DNA of 39,410 bases, from the NCBI GenBank assembly GCA_900553895.1, contig USFB01000014.1:1-39410 (forward strand), in the 5' to 3' direction. Under the pieces are notes generated by a model, which searched no databases, had not been told where the DNA came from, and worked only from the letters and a program-made list of their open reading frames with translations. The position numbers and the translations under genes were made by a program. Source of the stretch: an uncultured bacterium. GTDB lineage: Bacteria > Cyanobacteriota > Vampirovibrionia > Gastranaerophilales > Gastranaerophilaceae. Every line of letters starts with the position of its first letter. The stretch's first letter is position 1. Positions 1-7,586 of the stretch are shown one piece after another.

Positions 1-1130
1 TCAAGAAGCTTGTAGCCTCTGTCCAAAGTTTTTGCAAATCTTTCTTCTTCTTTTTTGATTACGTCAATAATTTTAGCTTTGTTTTTAACCAAATCAGGAT
101 AAGCTTCGCCGTACATATCAACAACTGTATCAACAAGTTTATACAAGAACGGCAAATCCATACCCAAGATTTTTCCGTGTCTTAAAGCACGTCTTAAAAT
201 CATTCTTAAAACATAGCTTCTACCTTCATTTCCTGGGATAACGCCGTCAGAAATCAAGAAAGAAACGCATCTTGCGTGGTCTGTAATGATTCTTAGAGAA
301 ACATCGGTTTTTTCTGATTTTTTATAAGCTACACCGCTCATTTCAGAAACTTTGTCCAAAATAGGTTTCAACAAATCAGTTTCAAATGTTGAAGCAACAC
401 CTTGACAAACCATTGTAATACGCTCTAAACCCATGCCCGTATCAACGTTTTTGTGTTCAAGCGGTGATTGGTTGCCTTCTTCATCTTGATATAATTCAGT
501 AAATACCAAGTTCCAAATTTCAACCCATCTATCACATTCGCAGGTATCAATACCACAATTTGGGTCATCACATTTATATTCTTCGCCTAAATCGTAGTGA
601 ATTTCAGAACAAGGACCACAAGATCCTGAAGCACCGGGAGGACCCCAAAAGTTGTCTTTTTTACCTTTTCTTTTAATTCTTTCATCAGGAACTCCGATAC
701 TTCTCCAAATATCATAAGCTTCATCATCAGTTTCAAAAATTGTAATCCAAAGTCTGTCTTTATCAAGTTTTAAAACTTCTGTAACAAATTCCCAAGCCCA
801 AGGAATAACTTCTTTTTTGTAATAATCGCCAAATGAGAAGTTACCTAACATTTCAAAGAATGTATGGTGGCGCGGAGTTCTACCTACGTTTTCGATATCA
901 GAATCCTTTCCGCCCGCACGAGCACATTTTTGACAAGAAGTTGCTCTTGCAGGGTCATAAGGTGATTTTTGGATACCTAAAAATATAGGCAAAAATTGTA
1001 ACATGCCGGCTGTTGTCAAAAGTACAGTCGGGTTATCAGGTACAAGGCTAGAGCTTTCAACGATTGTGTGTTGATGCTTTTCCTTAAAATAATTCAAATA
1101 TAGATTTCTAATCTCATTTCCTTTAAGCAT
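1..1130 (-). CDS. alaS: Alanyl-tRNA synthetase, N-terminal part (runs off the left edge)
   Basis: Class II aminoacyl-tRNA synthetase that charges tRNA-Ala with alanine in the cytoplasm. About 376 N-terminal residues are visible; the editing and C-Ala domains would lie beyond base 1. The protein opens with MLKGNEIRNLYLNYF and carries the AlaS catalytic-core signatures RTPRHHTFFEMLGNFSFGDY, FWGPPGASGSCGPCSEIHYD and NVDTGMGLERI, followed by the start of the tRNA-binding region. The ATG at 1128-1130 is preceded by an AAGGAA ribosome-binding site (1137-1142). Upstream lie 83 non-coding bases and then the convergently read end of the ZorB-like gene, which is on the same strand and therefore 5' of alaS. 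A TATAAT on the minus strand at 1161-1166 could be an alaS promoter independent of the ZorAB-like pair. The family assignment is secure. Confidence 0.97.
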   Translation of the reverse strand, partial: MLKGNEIRNLYLNYFKEKHQHTIVESSSLVPDNPTVLLTTAGMLQFLPIFLGIQKSPYDPARATSCQKCARAGGKDSDIENVGRTPRHHTFFEMLGNFSFGDYYKKEVIPWAWEFVTEVLKLDKDRLWITIFETDDEAYDIWRSIGVPDERIKRKGKKDNFWGPPGASGSCGPCSEIHYDLGEEYKCDDPNCGIDTCECDRWVEIWNLVFTELYQDEEGNQSPLEHKNVDTGMGLERITMVCQGVASTFETDLLKPILDKVSEMSGVAYKKSEKTDVSLRIITDHARCVSFLISDGVIPGNEGRSYVLRMILRRALRHGKILGMDLPFLYKLVDTVVDMYGEAYPDLVKNKAKIIDVIKKEEERFAKTLDRGYKLL

Positions 1131-1136
1131 AATTAA

Positions 1137-1166
1137 TTCCTTATAATTTTGTATAAATTAATTATA
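1137..1166 (-). promoter_or_regulatory. alaS leader: -10 box and ribosome-binding site
   Basis: On the minus strand a perfect TATAAT (1161-1166) preceded directly by TG lies about 30 bases before the alaS ATG, and an AAGGAA Shine-Dalgarno sequence lies at 1137-1142. No clear -35 box is seen. The promoter assignment is an inference from motif position. Confidence 0.4.
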
Positions 1167-1213
1167 CATCAAAGAAAAATTGTTAATACTTCTCGATAAT
1201 GCAGAACGCAGAT

Positions 1214-1864
1214 TTACTTTTTCAGAACTACTTTCAATTCAACTCTTCTGCTTTTTCCAAAATCTTCTTTGCCGTCGATTAAAATCGGAGTTGAAAAACT
1301 TGCGCCTTCTACGATTATCATTTTGCGCAAGCGGTTTCCGTTTGCCTTGTTATAAGGTGTATTTGTCATATAATTCGCAACTGCATAAGCACGTTTAAGA
1401 CTCAAATCCATATTTTTCATATACTGTTCATCAGCTGAATACTTGCCTTTAAAAGTCTGTGAATCAGTATGACCTTGAATAATTATTCTTTCTATATTTT
1501 GGTTTAAATAACCGTTTGAAAATATAGAATTTAAATAGGCAGGCGCAAATTTGTCTAAATATTTTTTACCCTTATCAGATAATTCATAACTATTAACGTC
1601 AAATAATTCTAAGTCAGAAATTTTAACAACACCTGTTACATCATCAATGTTTGCATTAATATTTTGTTCTTTAAGAGTCTGTTCCAAAGCTTCGGAAGCC
1701 TTTTTCTGTTCCATTTGCGATTGAATTTTTTCGAAATAACTCGTCATATAAGTATAGAAAAATAAAACAATAAAAACCAGTACCAATGCGGTCATTAAGT
1801 CGGTCATCGTTACCCAAAATATATTATCTTGATTATTGTCTTCTTTTGGTCTTCTTAATTTCAT
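1214..1864 (-). CDS. MotB/ZorB-like ion-motor subunit with OmpA-type peptidoglycan-binding domain
   Basis: A protein of 216 residues with a short cytoplasmic N-terminus, one transmembrane helix (about 16-40) and a C-terminal OmpA/MotB-type domain (about 90-214). The helix begins FWVTMTDLMTALVLVFIVLF; Asp22 sits where MotB and ZorB carry the ion-binding aspartate. The periplasmic domain shows IIIQGHTDSQ, LSLKRAYAV and a terminal KSRRVELKV, the usual peptidoglycan-binding core. It lies directly downstream of a MotA/ZorA-like gene. The TMTDLMTAL context and the partner favour the ZorB branch (Zorya anti-phage systems and relatives) over flagellar MotB; no flagellar gene is present. ATG at 1864 follows an AGAGG-type site. 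By family knowledge, such pairs form 5:2 proton- or sodium-driven motors anchored to the cell wall. Its actual role here, defence or envelope function, is not shown by the sequence. Confidence 0.8.
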   Translation of the reverse strand: MKLRRPKEDNNQDNIFWVTMTDLMTALVLVFIVLFFYTYMTSYFEKIQSQMEQKKASEALEQTLKEQNINANIDDVTGVVKISDLELFDVNSYELSDKGKKYLDKFAPAYLNSIFSNGYLNQNIERIIIQGHTDSQTFKGKYSADEQYMKNMDLSLKRAYAVANYMTNTPYNKANGNRLRKMIIVEGASFSTPILIDGKEDFGKSRRVELKVVLKK

Positions 1865-1882
1865 TTATGCCTCTTGGAAACA

Positions 1883-1906
1883 CCCCTCACCCGCAGGGGA
1901 CGAGGG
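1883..1906. repeat. Short GC-rich palindromic repeat between the ZorA- and ZorB-like genes
   Basis: A GC-rich stem-loop in AT-rich surroundings: CCCTC near the left pairs with GAGGG at the right, with a second CCC/GGG stem inside. It shares the CCCCTCAC...AGGGG.GAGGG pattern with the copies at 7822-7856 and 18247-18287. It fills most of the 52-base gap between the two motor genes and may act as a partial terminator or mRNA-stability element. Confidence 0.6.
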
Positions 1907-1916
1907 AACAAATCAC

Positions 1917-2798
1917 TTAAAATAACTTATCCACAACATCTCCACCACCGGAAGATTTATCCATTGTTTCATTCAATTTATTCAAACTGTATAAAATATT
2001 TTCTAAATATGGAGTTGTGCCTTCATTTAAAGTCTTAGCCAAAGATTTTGCAAATTCTTCAGGCAAAGCCTTTAGCAATTTTTCATTTGTTTGATTTTGA
2101 AGTTTTGATTCTTTAACCAAGTCTATCAAAAATTTTTCACTTGTTACAACGTCAAACAAACGGATTAATTCTCTTTGAATTTCTAAAGAATATTTCTTAC
2201 ACATTCTGTTGTATAAGATTTTTTCAATTAACATAAATAATAGAGAGAAACCAACCGCAAAAACTGAACACAAAGCCGCCATTTGGATATTTGTAATCAA
2301 GCCATTAAAGGAACTTCCTATATTTGTATCATCTGCAAAATTAACTTGAGTAAAGGCTATTGCCATTTTTAAAAAAGTAAAAAACGGACCAAGACCTGTT
2401 AAAAGAGTTGGCATTGCTTGAATAAATTTACTATTAATTTTTGAAAAAATAAGAGTTTCTTCGTTGAAAAAATATGAAGCATCAACAGTCAAATAAATTT
2501 CAGGTCTATAATCAGCAGTTGAAGTCTGAGATGCTACAAACAATTTTTCAGGAAAAATTAATGCTTTTTTAAAATCTTCCCAAACCGTTGATGTAAAAGT
2601 GTTTGAGTTCATAAAGTTATCCATTTCTTGAAAACGATAAGAAAGCTCTTTTTTGTTTAAAGAACTCAAATAATTTTTTACAGCTTTAAGATTATTCTCA
2701 ACTCTTGTGTAATTGCGAAGAACTGTCATAATGAAAAACAGAAACGCAGCCGTGATTATAAGTATTGCAGGTTCTTTTAAAATATCAAGAAAAGTCAT
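1917..2798 (-). CDS. MotA/ZorA-like ion-motor subunit with short tail
   Basis: A membrane protein of 293 residues. The frame stays open upstream to 2921, but ATG at 2796-2798 is chosen because a strong AGGAGGAG ribosome-binding site lies at 2801-2808 and the longer version would cross the divergent gene. It begins MTFLDILKEP, with one hydrophobic helix near the N-terminus (about 10-28). Two further helices (about 150-175 and 195-225) contain LLTGLGPFFTFLKMAIAF and NGLITNIQMAALCSVFAVGF, the MotA/TolQ/ZorA pore-helix pattern. About 90 residues of helical cytoplasmic tail follow. Canonical ZorA proteins carry a far longer tail, so this is a reduced version. The ZorB-like partner lies 52 bases downstream. 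The family assignment is good; whether it belongs to a Zorya-type defence system is uncertain, because no zorC, zorD or zorE is seen. Confidence 0.75.
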   Translation of the reverse strand: MTFLDILKEPAILIITAAFLFFIMTVLRNYTRVENNLKAVKNYLSSLNKKELSYRFQEMDNFMNSNTFTSTVWEDFKKALIFPEKLFVASQTSTADYRPEIYLTVDASYFFNEETLIFSKINSKFIQAMPTLLTGLGPFFTFLKMAIAFTQVNFADDTNIGSSFNGLITNIQMAALCSVFAVGFSLLFMLIEKILYNRMCKKYSLEIQRELIRLFDVVTSEKFLIDLVKESKLQNQTNEKLLKALPEEFAKSLAKTLNEGTTPYLENILYSLNKLNETMDKSSGGGDVVDKLF

Positions 2799-2858
2799 AT
2801 CTCCTCCTATTGATGGATATTGTAGCATAAAGTTGCTTTTTAGACTATAATCTTTTAT
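2799..2858. promoter_or_regulatory. Divergent promoters between the ZorA-like gene and the zinc-ribbon gene
   Basis: Sixty bases separate two divergent starts. On the minus strand an extended -10 (TGC followed by TACAAT, the hexamer at 2819-2824) precedes the ZorA-like gene, whose Shine-Dalgarno AGGAGGAG is at 2801-2808. On the plus strand a perfect TATAAT at 2846-2851 lies only seven bases before the ATG at 2859, so transcription would begin at or next to the start codon. The two -10 boxes are 21 bases apart, so the polymerases would compete and expression of the two sides may be coupled. No clear -35 boxes are seen. Confidence 0.55.
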
Positions 2859-5800
2859 ATGGAATGTCCGAAGTGTCATAAAAATATTGCAGATAACACA
2901 ACAGTATGTCCGCATTGCCATAAAGTTCTAACTTTAGAGTGCCCAAACTGTCACAGTTTGAGCGAAACTCCGATTTGTGAAAAATGCGGTTACATAATTT
3001 TAACAAAATGTTCAAAATGCGGAAAAACTGTGTCAACTTCCAGTGAAAAATGCAAATGCGGTTTTCCTGTAAAAAACAGCGTTGCTTATCAAGAGTGCGA
3101 AACAGACGAATTTGCGTCTATTATAATCAAATTTTCTGCACTAAAAAATATCAGACGCGTTTTAGGTTCACAAGAGCTTTTTACAAAATTCTATTTTCGT
3201 TTAAGAAATCTTTTAACCGCACAAATTAAATCGGTTGAAGGCAAAATAATTACTTATAATGACACATTTGTTGTTAATTTCAATAAAGAACTTTCGTTTC
3301 CGACATCTGCTAACAAAGCAATACGACTTGCATTAAAACTGGTCAACGCGTTTGCCGATTTGAATTTAAAAGTAATAAAAGAACTCGGAACGCCATTAAG
3401 GTTAAATCTTACAATTGTCAAAAAGAGCTCTGATGAGTTATTGGAAGAAACTTCTATTGACAATAACGTCAAACTTTTGAACATAAAAGACCAAGCTCAG
3501 TATTTAAAAGGTATGCAAATCATCCTTGACCAGTACGTTTGGGATAATATCAACAAGGATTATAAAACAGATTCTTTATATTCGGTTGAAAAAGACGGTA
3601 CAACCGTTATGTTTTATGAAATTTTGCTTGAAAACTATGTTCTGCCACCGTCTGGCGAAACTCAAGATGCACCAATAAATACTGCACCTAAAGAAATTAA
3701 AAAACAAGAAACTACCGAAACTGAAGATATTTATGCCTTTAAGGTTTTTGATATTAACGCAAAATGTAACTTTAAAAAGATTCCATCTAACAAGCTTATT
3801 GAAAATTTGGATGATAGTAAAATAATTTCAATAAGAGCAGAAAAAGATTTAGAAGTTTCAACTTCTGATATTATAGATTTCTGCAAGAAAAAAGAGCTTA
3901 AAATTTTGCATGCGGTTTGTACGGAAGAAACAAATTATAAGCCTTGGGGTGTTTTTGAGCAGCTGTTTAAAGATTTTTACGGACTTTCTCTATGCAAATC
4001 TTTGATACCACAAGATTTTGATGTCAAAAGATTTAATGCACTTAAAAATCTAGTTTTTTCTTCTCCAAGAAAAGCTTCGACTCCTGAAGATGCCAGATTT
4101 GCTTATATGGAAGATTTTGGCGACTTTTTAGCATCACTTAAAAATACGGTCGTTCTGATTGAAGGCTTTGAATTTATGGACGACACTTCAATTCAGACAT
4201 TGGAACTTTATTTTGATAACTTTAAAAAACTGAATACAAATTTTATTTTTACAACAAATTCTGAAGTTTCATTACATTCAAAATTTAAAAAACTTTTGAG
4301 AACACCTCAATACACAGAATTTGCTCTTCAAAAGACTTCTATAAGTGAACTTTTAGGTGACATAAAAGAAGAAGCCAGCGATTTTATTCAGTCTTTTTAT
4401 TTTGAAAAAATTAAAGAGCAATTCGGCGGTTCGGCTTTGTATTTCAAAAATGCATTACAATATTTGACTGAAAAAAATATTCTAATCAGTTTTGAAAACA
4501 GACTTTTGATAAAAAGTAAAAATTCGGTAATTTTGCCGAATAGCCTTAACGCTTTAATAAAAGCTCGTTTGAAAGCTATGAGCAGAAATATGGATGCTTC
4601 AATGGTTTTGGCATATTCAGTTTTTCTTGGTGCGAGATTAGATTTTCAGACACTTACAAAACTTGGAATTAAAGAACTTGCAAAAGTTGCAAAAGTTTTG
4701 GAAAGCAGCGGATTTGTTCATATTATCAACAATGTTATTTATATAAATAACTACAATCTTGTAAAACCTGTAGTTGAGGCTTCGTTAAAAAAACAAGTCG
4801 TAGAATTTTTATGCAAAAATATTTTGGCTAATCTTGGTAAAGATATTGATGATACGCTTACTTTACTTATAATGGGTAAACTGGGCTTTTTTAAAGAAGA
4901 ATATTTATTACTTTGGAGAAACTCACAATTTGCAATGAATACAGGCGATTATGACGCTTATTTGAAGAATTGTTTGGGCTTTTTATCTTTAATTGAGCAT
5001 ATAGAAAATAATATTTCGGAAGAAGATATTGAAAACAACAAAAAAGAAGTATTCCAAAATATTTTGATGAGTCTTTATAATTATTCACCTGCAAAGATTT
5101 ATTCAATCGAGAACGTTCTTTTGATGGACGCTATAAAAGAAGATGATAATGAAAAAATAGTTAAACTTTCAAATCTTATGTTACAAGGAGCATTAATTTC
5201 TTCAAATTATACAGAAGCTTTGCCATTATTGCATAATATACTTTCTAGGATGCCAAATCCGATGCTTATTGTAGATGGCTCTGTTAATACAAAATTCTTA
5301 CTGCTTTCACTTGTAAATATTGAAATTTTGTTTAATATTGGCGATTTTGCACAATGTGTAGAAGTCGCAAGAGATTTACTGGGAATTATTAAACCTGAAA
5401 TCATAGAAAAAATTAAACCGACAGGTTTTTCAATAAAACTCTTTGTAGAACATTTGTTTGAAACATTTAGATTGGTCGGTTTTGCAAAATTATTTATGAT
5501 GGATGATGATTTAGAGGAATTTTTAGACGCAATAAAAGTAGCGTTTGGAGAAGAACTTCCTGATAGAAATGTTATTTTATCTGTTAGAGATTATTTGAGT
5601 GGTAAATCTTTTGGTACAACGGACGTAGAAAATGCAACACCGTTTGCGAAAGTTATTTATCTGATTATGCAAGAATTCTCAGAACATTCAGATGATTATA
5701 AAGCATTTGCGCAAAACATTTATCAGGCAAAGCTTTTAACCGCTGATATCCATCAACTTCAACTGGAATTGTTCTGTGATTTATTGATTGCAAATTCTTA

Positions 5801-6143
5801 TGCAAATATAGGAATTGCAAAGAAAGCTGAAAGTATTTATAATGACGTACTTGAGCGTGCAGAATCTTCTGCGATATTTAATATCATCATGCTTGCAAAA
5901 TACTTCATAGCTCGACTTCTCCTCAAAAACTCAAGAGAAGAAGAAGCTCTGCTTATTATAAACGACACGCTTGCGTTGTTACAAAAAAGTAACAACCAAG
6001 CCAAAATCTTTTATGTTCTTTTTGAAAAACTCTTTATCGACACCGTGAAAGAATATGATATTTCATCAATTAATATAGATTCCGAAGAACAAAAACTTGC
6101 GCTTGCAACCTCTGACGACAAACTCTCAAGGCTTGTCAATTAG
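2859..6143 (+). CDS. Triple zinc-ribbon protein with degenerate cyclase-like and ATPase-like regions and helical-repeat tail
   Basis: A soluble protein of 1094 residues. Residues 1-70 hold three CxxC...CxxC zinc ribbons (CPKCHKN...CPHCHK; CPNCHS...CEKCGY; CSKCGK...CKCGFP). Residues about 80-255 resemble a class III nucleotide cyclase fold (the pattern with SANKAIRLALKLVNAFADL) but the metal-binding aspartates are not apparent. Residues about 310-560 align by eye to AAA_16-type ATPases coupled to cyclases: the HAVCTEETNYKPWGVFEQLF stretch and a Walker-B-like VVLIEGFEFMDD near residue 435 are present, but the expected Walker A (GxxGxGKS) is replaced by RAEKDLEVSTS near 325. The remainder is helical and TPR-like. 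It is therefore probably a pseudo-enzyme scaffold or regulator. It is divergent from the ZorAB-like pair with a shared 60-base promoter region and has no Shine-Dalgarno site. Domain calls are by eye; function unknown. Confidence 0.65.
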   Translation: MECPKCHKNIADNTTVCPHCHKVLTLECPNCHSLSETPICEKCGYIILTKCSKCGKTVSTSSEKCKCGFPVKNSVAYQECETDEFASIIIKFSALKNIRRVLGSQELFTKFYFRLRNLLTAQIKSVEGKIITYNDTFVVNFNKELSFPTSANKAIRLALKLVNAFADLNLKVIKELGTPLRLNLTIVKKSSDELLEETSIDNNVKLLNIKDQAQYLKGMQIILDQYVWDNINKDYKTDSLYSVEKDGTTVMFYEILLENYVLPPSGETQDAPINTAPKEIKKQETTETEDIYAFKVFDINAKCNFKKIPSNKLIENLDDSKIISIRAEKDLEVSTSDIIDFCKKKELKILHAVCTEETNYKPWGVFEQLFKDFYGLSLCKSLIPQDFDVKRFNALKNLVFSSPRKASTPEDARFAYMEDFGDFLASLKNTVVLIEGFEFMDDTSIQTLELYFDNFKKLNTNFIFTTNSEVSLHSKFKKLLRTPQYTEFALQKTSISELLGDIKEEASDFIQSFYFEKIKEQFGGSALYFKNALQYLTEKNILISFENRLLIKSKNSVILPNSLNALIKARLKAMSRNMDASMVLAYSVFLGARLDFQTLTKLGIKELAKVAKVLESSGFVHIINNVIYINNYNLVKPVVEASLKKQVVEFLCKNILANLGKDIDDTLTLLIMGKLGFFKEEYLLLWRNSQFAMNTGDYDAYLKNCLGFLSLIEHIENNISEEDIENNKKEVFQNILMSLYNYSPAKIYSIENVLLMDAIKEDDNEKIVKLSNLMLQGALISSNYTEALPLLHNILSRMPNPMLIVDGSVNTKFLLLSLVNIEILFNIGDFAQCVEVARDLLGIIKPEIIEKIKPTGFSIKLFVEHLFETFRLVGFAKLFMMDDDLEEFLDAIKVAFGEELPDRNVILSVRDYLSGKSFGTTDVENATPFAKVIYLIMQEFSEHSDDYKAFAQNIYQAKLLTADIHQLQLELFCDLLIANSYANIGIAKKAESIYNDVLERAESSAIFNIIMLAKYFIARLLLKNSREEEALLIINDTLALLQKSNNQAKIFYVLFEKLFIDTVKEYDISSINIDSEEQKLALATSDDKLSRLVN

Positions 6144-6226
6144 TGTTTCTTTTCACAAATAGTTGGAATACCGATTAGTGCCAAGTAGAATACGCATCCA
6201 AATAAAACTAAATTTAAAATTTCCAT
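6140..6226 (-). CDS. 28-residue single-pass membrane protein
   Basis: A small ORF of 28 residues starting MEILNLVLFGCVFYLALIG and ending with a charged CEKKH-type tail. About 20 residues form one hydrophobic helix. The ATG (6224-6226) has a near-ideal AAGGAG ribosome-binding site at 6235-6240 with eight bases of spacing, which is the main evidence that it is real. Its stop overlaps the last four bases of the convergent zinc-ribbon gene. It resembles the tiny one-helix subunits that stabilise membrane complexes (KdpF and photosynthetic or respiratory small subunits are examples of the size class), but no family is recognised. Confidence 0.6.
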   Translation of the reverse strand: MEILNLVLFGCVFYLALIGIPTICEKKH

Positions 6227-6385
6227 AATTGAATCTCCTTTCTAAAGAGCATGCGATTAAAAACCCTTTTTTAACCTTATAAGTTTTTAATTCCACATAT
6301 CTGAAATTCAATAACGCTTTTTTAAAAAATATTTACAAAAGTTTACAAAAAAAATCAAATTACTAATTTTGAGCAAGTATAAAAT
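6227..6385. other. Intergenic stretch with a 9-bp stem-loop and an AT-rich direct repeat
   Basis: This gap holds the ribosome-binding site of the small membrane ORF, an inverted repeat ATTAAAAAC / GTTTTTAAT (6256-6264 and 6283-6291) and a direct repeat of TTTACAAAA around 6331-6350. The stem-loop could terminate the plus-strand zinc-ribbon transcript or serve as a control element for the minus-strand small ORF. No other gene is seen. Confidence 0.4.
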
Positions 6386-6943
6386 CTATAGTTCAAAATA
6401 TTCCGCTTTATCTAACATTCGTTCGTCGCGATAATAACTGTTATAAAGTTTTGCTTTTTTAATAATATCGTACCATTGATTGTAATTGTACATAAAATCA
6501 TCTTTATTTTTATTCATATAATGAATCGTTACAATACCTTCATATCCTCTTGTAACACGTAAAAATTCGCATTGCCCCTGCACTTTGTTATAATTCTTAG
6601 TGCATCGTCCGACAATTGCCTCATTTTCAGTAAGTCTAAGAGTTTTGTATGGTGATGTCGGATTCATTTTAACCATTCTACCGGTTGTATTTGATACAAA
6701 CACATTAATCGGATAATTAGAATACTTGTAAGAATGGATTACAACGGTTCTTGACCAATTATTGCTTGACTGCCCACCCGGAACATACTGTAAAATCGCT
6801 TCGTTTCCGATTTTTTTATAATATCCTTTTACCCAAAGTTCTTTATTAGGAAATTTGATAATAATGGTTTCGTAAGCAAAAGCGCAAAGTGTTGAAACCA
6901 AAAACAAACTTATTAAAAAGCTAGATAAAAGGACTTTTTTCAT
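6386..6943 (-). CDS. Secreted protein of unknown function
   Basis: A protein of 185 residues with a clear signal peptide: MKKVLLSSFLISLFLVSTL followed by CAFA, cleavage likely after AFA. The mature part is rich in Tyr, Asn and Lys and looks beta-rich; it contains two cysteines (in GRCTKN and GQCEFL) that could form a disulfide outside the cytoplasm. The ATG at 6941-6943 is preferred to the upstream TTG at 6967 because it starts the signal peptide exactly and has GGAG upstream. It overlaps the end of the NIF3-family gene by 23 bases, so translation is probably coupled and the gene is the last member of the coaBC-nif3 run. No family recognised. Confidence 0.75.
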   Translation of the reverse strand: MKKVLLSSFLISLFLVSTLCAFAYETIIIKFPNKELWVKGYYKKIGNEAILQYVPGGQSSNNWSRTVVIHSYKYSNYPINVFVSNTTGRMVKMNPTSPYKTLRLTENEAIVGRCTKNYNKVQGQCEFLRVTRGYEGIVTIHYMNKNKDDFMYNYNQWYDIIKKAKLYNSYYRDERMLDKAEYFEL

Positions 6944-7586
6944 CTGCAATAACTCCATTTTCTCCAACTTCCGTAATCTTTTTCAACAATTTTGGCGCAA
7001 AAATTTCGCTCTCAAAATGTCCAATATCAAACACAACTTTCTTAGCTTCAACTGCTGTGTGAAATTTTAAATCACCTGTTACAAATGCATCTGTTTGTCC
7101 GATAAATTCCGAACCTGAGCCTGCACAAAATCCGATTGTCTTAACTTCTTTTGCATTATAGTTATTTACATATCTGAGTTTTGGTGAAATTTTTAAGAGT
7201 TTATTTTTTAATTCTTCAACACTTATCGGATTTTTTAATTCTACAACACGAACAAAATCATCATTGTAAGTTTTTTTAAAGCCTAATTCTTGAATTATTA
7301 AATCTGTAGTTCCGCCTTCTGCTCTATCTAAATTTGTATGAGCGCAATACATATTGATTTTTTTGTATTCAAAAGGTACAAAAAACAACGGATGGTGTGA
7401 AATTATCATATCACAGCCTTGTTTAACAGCTTGTTCTAATATTTGGTCAGTAATCGTTAATGCAAAAAGAATTTTATTCACGCAAGACTCTTTTAAATCA
7501 ACTATCCAACCGCTCGCATCCCATTTTTCTTGAGTTTCAAGAGGTGCAAATTTTTCTATTTTTTGTACAATTTCGTACTTATTCAA
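6921..7586 (-). CDS. NIF3-like dinuclear metal-centre protein
   Basis: A NIF3/YbgI/YqfO-family protein (DUF34, COG0327) of about 221 residues, a widespread metal-binding family with no settled biochemical role. Visible metal-site motifs are CDMIISHHPLFF, YCAHTNLDRAEGG, GDLKFHTA and DIGHFESE. The N-terminus KFAPLETQEKWDASGWIVD matches the usual EEWDNxG opening. The start is set at the TTG at 7584-7586: it follows GGAGGAAA with short spacing and overlaps the coaBC stop by eight bases, while the longer frame to 7637 would overlap 59 bases. The length matches the short form without the extra PII-like insert. The product may act with, or simply be co-expressed with, CoaBC. Confidence 0.88.
   Translation of the reverse strand: MNKYEIVQKIEKFAPLETQEKWDASGWIVDLKESCVNKILFALTITDQILEQAVKQGCDMIISHHPLFFVPFEYKKINMYCAHTNLDRAEGGTTDLIIQELGFKKTYNDDFVRVVELKNPISVEELKNKLLKISPKLRYVNNYNAKEVKTIGFCAGSGSEFIGQTDAFVTGDLKFHTAVEAKKVVFDIGHFESEIFAPKLLKKITEVGENGVIADEKSPFI

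Noticed and set aside
1180..1398. Plus-strand ORF of 72 codons near the end of the ZorB-like gene
   Set aside because: Lies antisense to the ZorB-like gene, with no ribosome-binding site and no recognisable protein character.
1214..2798. Flagellar stator motAB
   Set aside because: No flagellar genes are near, and the TMTDLMTAL context and pore helices look closer to ZorAB-type motors. Not fully excluded.
2799..2921. A longer N-terminus for the ZorA-like protein
   Set aside because: The extra 41 residues would cross the divergent gene's start; the AGGAGGAG site fixes the ATG at 2798.
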